Shown here piece by piece: positions 21,800 through 31,622 of a stretch of DNA of 64,000 nt (position 1 is the stretch's first letter; every line of letters begins with the position of its first letter). A program made the translations under genes and the position numbers. The stretch lies in contig CM045735.1 of NCBI GenBank assembly GCA_024760905.1, forward strand, positions 6,344,661-6,408,660. The letters are read 5' to 3'. A model generated the notes under the pieces. That model saw nothing but the letters and a program-made list of their open reading frames with translations. It ran no database searches and was not told where the DNA came from. This DNA comes from Plotosus lineatus (taxonomy: Eukaryota > Chordata > Actinopteri > Siluriformes > Plotosidae).

Positions 21800-22147
21800 T
21801 TCATTTCAGAAGCAGCTTAATTATAGTTACAGGGAGTCTGGAGCCTATTTCAGCATATGGTGGGTGTCAGCGGGGTAAACTGGACAGCTCACCAGACCAT
21901 TGCAGGACACACACACACACACACACACACATCTCTCTCAAACTCATACTTGAATCAATTTCTAATTGCCACTTAGCCTAGCATTCATTTGCATCCTTGA
22001 ACAGTAGGAAGAAACCTGAGGAAACCTATGGAAGCACAAGAAGATCATGCAAACTTTACTGGGAAACGTCCGAGTCCAGGAATCAAACCCAGAACCTTGT
22101 GGGTAGAAGGTGGATGCGTTGACTACAATGCCACCGTGCTGCCTACC
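21800..22147 (-). mobile_element. V-SINE-like element with CA expansion
   Basis: Runs from CATTTCAGAAGCAGCTTAAT to GCCACCGTGCTGCC on the minus strand. The (CA)n at 21909-21931 occupies the usual family position. Confidence 0.72.
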
Positions 22148-22865
22148 TCCCACATTTTAAAGGTAAATAAGAAAAGGTTAAAAAAAAAAAAAAAGTCGGT
22201 AAAAAATTATTTGCACACATCAAACTTCATTCAGTACAGATTTTATTCCTTATTATTTGCACACAGGCAATTTGTCTGGACAGGCAATGCTGAGCTCTGA
22301 TGGTATCCCCAACCTCATCGCCACGATTTCACCCGACGTGACCCGTCCAGCCGTGACAGTTTTCAGAAATCACCTCCAAGTGTGTACAGTATAGATGTTG
22401 ACGGCCATCATTTGGCAGATGTGAGCTTTAAAACACGATTAATTAAAAACGGTATCGAAGCAAGTTTTACATCTGCAAATAATAATTTGATTGTCCTAAT
22501 AAGTTTTTGTTTATCTTTGAAATGTGGAAGGTCTCACTGGGCCACCCTGTACTGTACAGTGTTTTCTTTCTTACACAAAGCTGTGAACTTCTGCCCTCTA
22601 CAGCTTGAAAGACGACATAACAAGCAGGGAACATGATGCACTGTATGGACTGGGTGTGAATCACAGAGGTTTATAGTCATGAATATGGATCTCATGTACA
22701 GTACAGTATGATGTTTGGGTGAGTTTTTGATCATCACTATGTAAGTAGACTGCATTTGAGATGAGAAATACACATCCAGACTTCAAACCGAGACTTCAGA
22801 TCGATGTTCTGAACTGATGATTGCAAATTATAGCTTTGACGACATAATATCGCGTAAGAGCTATA

Positions 22866-23505
22866 TTGTTATGATACATCTCTAGGATGCTCCTGAACAC
22901 ATCATCAGTGATGTAACCTGAGGTCCTCGGATGTTTCGGGTCTTTCAACATCAGACACCCTCGCCCAGGCGACCCAGCCATGGTGGATCAGACCCGACTT
23001 GTGTTCAGGTGGATTTTGCTTTCCATGGATCTCCTCTCCTAATCCACAGCCATCTCGAGGCTTTCTCTGCTTCCTCAGTGATCCTCTTGATGGCTCTTCT
23101 CCTCTCCATCCCCGAAATGCCCAGCACACTCAAGGTTTTATAGAGTGATTGGCCTGCGAACCCTCTGCAGCCAACCTCGATGGACATACACTGTGCCTTC
23201 CAGCCCTGCTTAAGGCAGCCTACGACCAGATCTTCATATTTGGTCTTCTTTCTCTCATGGGCCTCATCCAGTCGGTCCTCCCATGGCACGGTGAGCTCCA
23301 TCAAGATGATGCTCTTTGTTTCCTTTGACACCAGGAGGATGTCTGGCCTCAGGGTGGTTGAGACAATACACTGGGGGAACTTGAGTTGTTTCTCCAGGTC
23401 AACAGACAGCTGCCAGTCTTTGGCGGTTGCAAGTAGCCCCGATGGGTTCCTGGCTCCTGCGGTTTTTCCCAACTTCTCACCCGCCTTCACAAAGGTGATC
23501 AACTG
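22866..23505 (-). mobile_element. 5'-truncated LINE with restriction-like endonuclease (R2/R4/Rex6 type)
   Basis: A 640-bp insertion flanked by a perfect 16-bp duplication TCGCGTAAGAGCTATA (22850-22865 and 23506-23521). The minus strand has an open frame from 23505 to a stop at 23005, encoding the C-terminal end of a non-LTR polyprotein. It contains the PD-(D/E)xK-like segment RPDILLVSKETKSII then ELTVPWEDR, a VEVGCRGFAGQSLYKTL block, and KASRWLWIRR near the end. This architecture belongs to RLE-type LINEs. About 140 bp of 3' UTR follow, ending ATCATAACAA. No RT domain remains, so it is immobile. Confidence 0.85.
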
Positions 23506-24145
23506 TCGCGTAAGAGCTATACAGTATTTTCATGTAAAATGGAGCAGGTTGGGTGGTTGTTCTCAGTAGGGTTTCTGCTTCCTTTGCACTTTTACATACA
23601 TTATTCATTTGTGTGGATAAATTTAAGGTAGCGGTACTCTTTGTGCCATTCAGTTGATTACAACCAGACGAATGGCCCTCCGTGATCACCCCACCCCTCC
23701 AAGTATGTATTAGAACCTACCGTGGCCACCAGGATCCAGTTATGTACTTCCAAGTCCTGACAGTCACGCTTCCTGTGTTTTTTCTTTTCCTTGTCAAATT
23801 CAGTAGCATCCTCCAAGCCTCACTCACTCACTCACTCATTTGCCGAATCGCTTAAACCTACTGAGGCTGGATCCTATCTCTGCCAACACGGGGAAAAGGC
23901 AGGGTACACTCTGATCAGCTCACCAAATCATTGCAAGGCAACAAACATCACAATTCACATTCACATTCACCCCTGGCAACCTGGGACAGTCTGTGAGTTG
24001 AATGTGTATACAGGGATCCCTCACTTTCCGCTGTTAATTGGGACCGAGATCCCCCCATGAACACTGAAATCCACCAAGTAGGATCAAACCCCCACCACCA
24101 CCACCACCACCGCCCTTCCTGACTAATGTATATGTACATGTATAT

Positions 24146-24451
24146 CTTCTTCTTCTTTTCCTTTCAGCTGTTCCCTTCAGGGGTCGCCACAGCAAATCAT
24201 CTGCCTCCCTCTCCTTCTTCGACCAACAATAGTCCGATTTCCACCAGCACCCTGTTGGTTAACAGCACTGATGGCGGTCGTTGTTAACCCGGGCCTCAAC
24301 CGATCCGGTATGGAGGTTATATTTGTGATTTGCGTATTTGATCTGGCTCAGGTTTTACACCAGATGCCCTTCCTGACACAACCCTCTGCTTTTATCCGGG
24401 CTTGGGGCCGACATGAGTGAGAGCACTGACTTGTGCCCCCTCATGGCTGCA
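24146..24451 (-). mobile_element. Short non-autonomous RTE derivative
   Basis: The left end CTTTCAGCTGTTCCCTTCAG + GGGTCGCCACAGCAAATCAT is the inverted RTE terminus. The rest (minus strand: GGGTTGTGTCAGGAAGGGCA, GGCCCGGGTTAACAACGACC, GACTATTGTTGGTCGAAGAA) is non-coding and, from memory of fish RTE elements, resembles RTE 5' leader sequence. It therefore looks like an RTE reduced to its two ends. It sits in MITE 2 with a probable TATAT duplication. Its first segment reappears in SINE-B. Confidence 0.7.
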
Positions 24452-24470
24452 TTTATATGTGCACAGTATA

Positions 24471-24845
24471 TTCTGTCTTCCTTTCAGCTTTTTTCCCTTA
24501 TACTCGGGAGTCGCCACAGCGAATCATCTGATTCGCACATTTCATTTGGCAGAGGTTTTCACGTCGGATGCCCTTCCTGTCACAACCCTTTTTAGCAAGG
24601 GACAGAAACACGCTGACGACTTTGCAGCTACTCTTTACGAAAGTCAGCAATGGTTCTTTTACATGCCTCTCACCATAGACAGTGAGAGACATGGCCCGCC
24701 TTTGATAACCCAGTTAGCTGCACTGGGGTTGGGGGGGTGGGGGGTGGGGGTTTGGCAGTGACAACCTTGTGGAGAGTGGGACTCGAACCCCCAACCTTTG
24801 GATCAGCGATCCAGCACCCTATACCACTAGACCACCACTGCCCCC
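24471..24845 (-). mobile_element. SINE-B, full length
   Basis: Tail, linker (GCAGAGGTTTTCACGTCGGA on plus), body and complete tRNA-like head with inverted A box at 24826-24836. It is flanked by a 19-bp duplication with one mismatch (TTTATATGTGCACAGTATA at 24452-24470; TTTATATGTGTACAGTATA at 24846-24864). Confidence 0.94.
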
Positions 24846-25372
24846 TTTATATGTGTACAGTATATAATATCAATAAATACATATTCAATGCTATAAATGC
24901 TTATAATAACAATTAAACATTCAAAAATAATACATAAGATGTAAATAAAATATAAATACACACTCATACAGACATGCACCTCACAAAAATGTAAGTAGTT
25001 TTGTTGAGGGGGTTTTGGGTTGTTTTTTGGTTTTGTTTGTATAGGGTTTTTTTTTTTGTTATTGTTGTTTTTAAAAAATTTTTTTTTTTTTTTTTTTTTG
25101 CATAATTGGCCTTGTATTTGCTGCATTTTCCTTAACTTTCCCCCCTATTCTTCCTTAATTCCCTTATTTTTTATTTCGATGAATATAAAAAAAAAAACGC
25201 AATGCACTGAAGCCGCATAAATTGAAGCTCGATGTAGTGAGGGATCCCTGTATCTTTAAATTGTGGGAGAAAACCTGAGTACCTGGAGCAAACCCACATA
25301 AGCACAGGAAGAACAGGCAAATTCTACACATAAACACTCTCACTGAGTCCCGGACTTGAACTCCGGACCTTC

Positions 25373-25373
<1 letters not shown>

Positions 25374-25412
<39 letters not shown>
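25374..25412. repeat. (TG)n microsatellite
   Basis: TG run replacing the 5' end of the V-SINE copy. Confidence 0.95.
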
Positions 25413-25414
<2 letters not shown>

Positions 25415-25535
25415 ATAAGCAGCATAAATATTTCTTGAAGCAATGATGTTGTAGTGTCACATGATACACACTTACCCAAACCTGCATCTGCACTCTTTTC
25501 AGTGCTGAATTACACATACAAGTGACTCACTTTAG

Positions 25536-25537
<2 letters not shown>

Positions 25538-25605
<68 letters not shown>
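25538..25605. repeat. (CA)n microsatellite
   Basis: CA run of about 65 bp. Confidence 0.97.
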
Positions 25606-25934
25606 ACAGACATATTTTACTTGCTTATTGCTGGCATTCTGTCAGACGTAAATAATAAATCTCATGTATTACTGAGTCTGATAGACAACGTGATGATGTC
25701 AGCATGTATAACACAAGTACTCAGACATGTAAATACTGTACACTCCTTCAAACTCACTGCTACTTCTCAACCATAGTGCAGTTGAAGGGTTTTGGCACCG
25801 ATGTGAGTATTAAAGTGAGATTACCAGAAAGGCTTTGAATCGTATATTTTTTAAATCTAAAAACAAATTACTATAGACTCCCTATCCAGTAATGAAATAC
25901 ATGTCCATATATCTTCAGTAACCGTGTACGGGTT

Positions 25935-26130
25935 GCGCTAATGATCCAGGGCCAATCCTGCCTCACAGCAAGAAGGTCTTGTGCTGGTTTGTGTTTCTAT
26001 GTGGAGTTTATATACTATATTCTGTCTGTTTGCGTAAGTTTACGTCCACAGTCCAATGACATGCATGTCAGGCTAACTGACTGTTTCAAATTGCCCCGAA
26101 GTGTTGATGTGGGTGTGAATGGTTGTGTGT
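25935..26130 (+). mobile_element. V-SINE-like element, partial
   Basis: CTGCCTCACAGCAAGAAGGT, CAATGACATGCATGTCAGGC and GGGTGTGAATGGTTGTGTGT mark the 5' two thirds. Confidence 0.68.
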
Positions 26131-26429
26131 TAGCAATTTTTTTTTCTTTTTAAAATTCTTATTTTTACATTAATTCTTGAAAATAATACTAGCAATGTAT
26201 TTGGGGCTGTGTTTCCTGTTGTATTGTTTATGGTGGTTGCAGAACATTTTGTTTAAGGTCAGTTAAAAAAAAAACACTCAGCGCCCACACCTGAAAATTG
26301 GTGCTGTGTCTATTTTTTTTCTCGGAAATCAACACAGAAGGTGATGTGATTGTGAGATTGGTGTAGTTCTGTTTGAATTAGGTCCATTTTCTATAGTTTT
26401 TGGAACTGCAGGGCTCTTTTTTTTTTCAG

Positions 26430-26680
26430 TCTATCTCAGCCAACACTTGGGAAAGGCAGGGTATACTCTGAACAGCTTGCCAAACCATCACAGGGCCAAC
26501 AACACCCAAACATTCACAGTCACATCCACACCTTGGGACAATTTGGACCAGCCAATTAACCCAACGTGCATACCTTTGGACTGTGGGACAAAACCGGCCG
26601 CCCTGGGGGAAACTCGTTCAGGCAGGGGAACCACGCCTGAGGCCAAGACTAAATCCTTTCCTCCTGTGAGTCATTTAAAA
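26430..26680 (-). mobile_element. V-SINE-like element, partial
   Basis: TATCTCAGCCAACACTTGGG, AATTAACCCAACGTGCATAC and a degenerate head, on the minus strand. Confidence 0.68.
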
Positions 26681-26689
26681 TGTGACTCT

Positions 26690-27762
26690 ATATTCTGTGT
26701 ATGTAACTTTGCATGCTAAATGCTTGCATAATACATTTAATAATATCAAATATTGTTGGTGATGATGATGATGATTTCTAAAGAATTTCACCACGATAGG
26801 AGATCTACAGAACAAGAGGAATTTATTCAGTGTATCAGATCATTCAATCAAATTCCAGTGTTTTCACCACAGACAAGAATTGATGAAAATAAAATTAATT
26901 AATACATGTTTTTAAAGCATATTCCAATTAATTACAATAAATATGAAAAAATCTAAATGATTGACAGTCCTTTTTTGTCTTCACTACCTGTTGCTAATTT
27001 ACCCCAACCCCCCCTATTTGTAATATGCGACTCAAGCCAAGGCTGCATGCAGAATGACCTTGCCCGCCCTACATACATGTACTAGTTGGAAACGGAAGTA
27101 AAGGCTTGTACACCCTAACAAGTGCACTTGTTGCTATAATGAGACTCTATTTGGATTTCACCCAATGTCATGACTATCTGTAAACGTTTATGGTTGGTTT
27201 CAACTCCTTCAGTGTCTCATTTCACGATTTGTCATGAACTCTTGATTAATGTAAGGATATTTTAAGTTGAGGTAACTTCATACTTTATTTTAAGAGTTTA
27301 TTTAATTACTCAGTTCTGGAAGCAAACCAACTAGGGCGGTAAAGCTAACCGGTTAGCAACTTCCAGCTTGCTAATGACTCAGGTAAGCTAAGCTAGCTTT
27401 AACTCCCTATAAAGCAGTGAAAGTTATTATATTCGCAGGTTTTATTTGTGTGAAACGACATGGAAATGTGTCCTCATTTATATAAAACTAGTTTTTTCAT
27501 AAATAGATAGTTAAGCACGTTAACTAACAGCTAAATAGTTGACAGCTGGAATCCTGTACTTCAGACGTCACGTGATGTTATTAACGTAATCATTTAGAGT
27601 CTTCCAGATGTTCTTTTTTTCCTTTCTTGTTTTTTTAAGTAAGTAAACCACAGTAATATAAGTGTTTTTTATTATAAAAATGAACACCAAGTCTCAAACG
27701 TTTAATGTGTGGTGGATTTAATACACTACATATGAACATCAGGTGACGTAATATGCCAGAGT
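26690..27762. promoter_or_regulatory. Region expected to hold the clk4 promoter and non-coding exon 1
   Basis: No repeats from about 26,780 to 27,760. It contains an ETS-like ACGGAAGTA (27,093), a donor-like ACTCAG/GTAAGC at 27382/27383 that could end an untranslated first exon, and an E-box in GTCACGTGATG (27,567). The first coding exon of the kinase starts only 5 bases before its ATG, so an upstream 5' UTR exon must exist. Placing it here is inference. Confidence 0.3.
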
Positions 27763-28100
27763 TGGGTAGAAGTGGCCTGCCGGTAGAGGGCGCTGGATCA
27801 CTGATCCTAAAGATGACGGTTCAAGTCCCACTCTCCATAAGGCTGTCACTGTCCCCCCAGTGCAGCTAACTGGGTTATCATAGGCTGGCCGTGTCTCTCA
27901 CTGTCTATGATGAGAGGTTCATGTAAAAAAAAAAACATTGTTGACTTTCAACAAGAGTAGCCACATAGCCATCAGTGTGTTTCTGCACTGCTATAGCCTG
28001 GCGAGCTGTCCAGGGTGTACTCTGCTCTCGTCTGGAGTCGGCTGGGATAGGCGCCAGCCTCCCCGTGACCCTAATTAGGATTAAGCGGTTACAGAAAATG
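27763..28100 (+). mobile_element. SINE-A, full length
   Basis: Degenerate A box (TGGCCTGCCGG), B box GGTTCAAGTCC, and a complete 3' domain ending ATTAAGCGGTTACAGAAAAT. It lies 235 bp upstream of the first clk4 coding exon. Confidence 0.88.
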
Positions 28101-28334
28101 AACGATGATGATGATGATAGTCAGTGTTTTGAATTAGAGTCAAAAAAAGCATGTCAACGTTTGTCAAATTTCTCGACTGTTGAACCTGAATATCAGAGAG
28201 TTCTCATTGGTTTGATGGGTTTTATCTATATATTTATTTATTTATTACAACCTTGCTATGGACAGGCTTTTGGTCTATAGAGATGCTTGTTAAATGTTTT
28301 ATTACTTTTATGCCCCACTCCACCCCACTGGCAG

Positions 28335-28512
28335 GACGTATGCGGCGCTCGAAGCGGATGCGCTGTCCTGATGGAGGGAGGACAGAGGCTTGGGAATGGG
28401 AGAAGGAAGAAGGCAGGAGTCTGGAGGCTCGCAAGTGTTCAAAAAGAGAGTCACACAGCAATGAGAGAAACCAGAGACCAGGGCGGTTCCACCACTACCG
28501 AACATACGAAAG
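28335..28512 (+). CDS. clk4: clk4 first coding exon
   Basis: The acceptor CCACTGGCAG ends at 28334 and the ATG is at 28340. Encodes residues 1-57, basic and acidic low-complexity sequence. The donor AG/GTACTT leaves two bases of Arg58. Confidence 0.85.
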
Positions 28513-31500
28513 GTACTTCAAGCATATTATGTGGGCTATTTCTTGTTGTTGTTCAGATTGAGTGGTTGAATTATTATTCTACATTTTCATAAATACTTTC
28601 ATTCCTATTTGTTATTGTTTCTATAGCAACTTATTCCGTGTATTATTCCATATAGCAACTTATTCCATGGACATTCTAGGCATAATAATAAATGGATACA
28701 ATACAGTATTTGTTTGCTGTCTGGGATATAATAGAACATTATTCATTCACAGTATTTCCTTTTTTCTGATTGGTTAAAATCCACCAGGTAATTAATAAGT
28801 CATCAGTGAGGTGAAATAAGTTGAAGAATTTTGATACATGTCTGCCAATTGTGCAAATATCATCCGTATATATAAATATTATAAGATAAACAGGCAACAC
28901 CCAACTACAAACTGTGGAAGTCCTGCAGCTCTTATCTGTAAATTTCATCTTATTTTCTCAATATTTATTCTGTTGTAAGTGCAGAGTTGGAAACAACGCA
29001 CCACAGGCATAGATATTAAAAAAGGTTTACAGTTCAGCGCTTCGGACATGACGGGCCTATCTGCCATGAGGTATAGCCTGTCTAAAGATGTTTATGTCCT
29101 CAACTGAAATTCTCAATATACTTCACCTCATTCAATGATTACTTTATCTCAAATAGGAAATCAACATGATTGTTTCTGCTCACACTCCAATCATGTCGTG
29201 AGTGATTGCATATACTAATTTAAAATGTCTGATATGCATTAATCATTAAAAAGAATAATAAAAATGTATTATTACTGTGCAAACATGCACCCTAATGTTT
29301 AAATTTTTTGTACCGGTTTGAAAATTTGTTAGGTTGTGCAGGGAGCGCTCTGTGCTGTCCTTACTCATGTGCAAACATGCAACAAAACACACACCACCGC
29401 CATCGCACCCTTTGGAATTTTCATTTTCAGAATTTTATTTATTTTATTCTTTTATTTTTATTAATTTGGTTGTTTTTCTTCTTAAACTGAAATAGGTTTT
29501 CAAATACTTTTAAGAAGAAAGTAAGTTATATTATGGCTGTTTCTTTACTGAAAATAAATGTATACATTTCGGTTGCTCTGACAGGTTAGCACAGCAGAGA
29601 ACTAGACATGGGAAAGACGTGCAGCAAGTTAGAGTGATAAAGGACAGAGAGGGAAATGTATTGACTGATGACAGAAGTGTGCTGGGAAGATGGAAAGAGT
29701 ACTTTGAAGAGCTGATGAATGAGGAAAATGAGAGAGAAAAAAGAGTAGAAGGGGTGACCGTTGAGGAGCAGGAGGTAGCAAAGATTAGTAAAGGAGAAGT
29801 GAGGAGGGCATTGAAGAGGATGAAGAGTGGAAAGGCAGTTGGCCCTGATGACATACCAGTTGAGGTATGGAAGTGTCTAGGGGAGGTAGCAGTAGATTTT
29901 CTGACAAGAATATTCAACAAGGTCTTAGAGAGTGAGAGGATGCCAGAGGAATGGAGGAGAAGTTTGCGTGTGCCCATTTTTAAGAACGAGGGAGATGTAC
30001 AGAGTTGTGGCAACTACAGAGGGATAAAGTTGATGAGCCATACGATGAAGCTATGGGAAAGAATAGTGGAAGCAAGACTAAGGGCAGAGGTCAGCATTTG
30101 TGAACAACAGTTTGGTTTCATGCCAAGAAAGAGCACCACAGATGCAGTGTTTGCTTTGAGGATGTTAATAGAGAAGTACAGAGAAGGTCAGAAGGAGCTG
30201 CATTGTGCCTTTGTGGATCTGGAGAAAGCATATGACAGGGTGCCGAGAGAAGAACTGTGATATTGTATGAGGAAGTCTGGAGTGACAGAGAAGTATGTTA
30301 GAGTGGTGCAAGACATGTATGAGAGATGTAAGACAGTGGTGAGGTGTGCTGTCGGTGTGACAGAAGAGTTCAAGGTGGAGGTGGGACTGCATCAAGGGTC
30401 AGCTCTCAGCCCCTTCTTGTTTGCTATGGTGATGGACAGGCTAACAGATGAGGTTAGACAAGAATCTCCATGGACTATGATGTTTGCAGATGACATCGTG
30501 ATCTGTAGTGAGAGCAGAGACCAAGTGGAGGAAAATCTAGAGAGGTGGAGGTATGCCCTGGAAAGGAGAGGAATGAAGGTTAGTCTTAGTAAGACAGAAT
30601 ACATGTGTGTGAACGACAAGGACCCAAGAGGAACTTTGAGGTTACAGGGGGCAGAGATAAAGAAGGTGGAGGATTTTAAGTACTTAGGCTCAACAATCCA
30701 GAGCAATGGAGAGTGTGGAAAAGAGGTGAAGAAGCGCGTGCAGGCAGGTTGGAATGGATGGAGAAAAGTGTCCGGTGTGATGTGTGATAGGAGAGTATCG
30801 GCAAGAATGAAGGGAAAAGTGTACAAGACGGTGATGAGGCCAGCAATGTTGTATGGTTTAGAGACAGTGGCCCTGGGGAAAAGACAGGAGTCAGAGTTGG
30901 AGGTAGCAGAGATGAAAACGTTGAGGTTCTCTTTGGGAGTAACGAGGATGGATAGGATCAGAAATGAGTACATCAGAGGGACAGCACATGTTAGATGTTT
31001 TGGAGACAAAGTCAAAGAGGCTAGATTGAGATGGTTTGGACATGTACAGAGGAGGGATAGTAAGTATATTGGTTGTAGGATGCTGAGGTTGGAACTACCA
31101 GGCAAAAGGCCCAGAGGAAGACCAAAGAGAAGATTTATGGATGCGGTGAAGGCGGACATGAAGGTCGTTGGAGTAAGAGTAGAAGATGCAGAGGATAGGG
31201 AGAGATGGAGGCAGATCATTTGCTGTGGCGACCCCTGAAGGGAACAGCCGAAAGGAAAAGAAGATGATTTCGGTTGCTCTGCTTTTAAGCAGTGGGTGAA
31301 TATTAATATTATAGATATTAATGAAAGTAAAGACAAATTTAAATTATGGTTAAAACTGTAAAAAGTATGCAGAACAATAAAACACGCAAAGAAAAAGAAC
31401 TGCAGGTGAAAATCTGCTTTGATGAAGATAAGACAGTAACAGACTATGTCCAGAAGGTGGCAGTAATGTGTAATAAAAAAAAAAACAACCTAAGTACAGT

Positions 31501-31591
31501 ATACTCAAAAAAATTTTTTTTGAAAAATATAGCTACTTATACACCTTGAAACTAAAATGATGTAAAAATTAAAGCCAGTCGTAACCTCAAC

Positions 31592-31622
<31 letters not shown>

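Larger units (their letters stand above)
24011..25250. mobile_element. MITE family 2, copy 4, interrupted by two retroelements
   Basis: Ends CAGGGATCCCTCACTTTCCG and GTGAGGGATCCCTG, with TA duplicated (24009-24010 and 25251-25252) inside a V-SINE. Its interior is split at 24146 and 24471, and the core resumes at 24865. Confidence 0.9.
23822..25375 (-). mobile_element. V-SINE-like element carrying a nested insertion stack
   Basis: Its 3' part (CTCATTTGCCGAATCGCTTA ... GGCAGGGTACACTCTGATCA) ends at AATGTGTA at 24010. It resumes at TATCTTTAAATTGTGGGAGA at 25251 and runs to the CTCCGGACCTTCTTG region. A MITE-2 copy separates the halves. Confidence 0.82.

Noticed and set aside
23180..23569. Plus-strand open frame of 129 codons
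   Set aside because: Antisense of the RLE-type LINE coding region.
28287..28592. Alternative frame over the first clk4 exon
   Set aside because: A different frame gives [11 protein letters not shown], which matches CLK1/4 and joins in phase to the next exon.
30392..31336. Long minus-strand open frame of 314 codons
   Set aside because: Antisense shadow of the RTE reverse transcriptase; no domain of its own.
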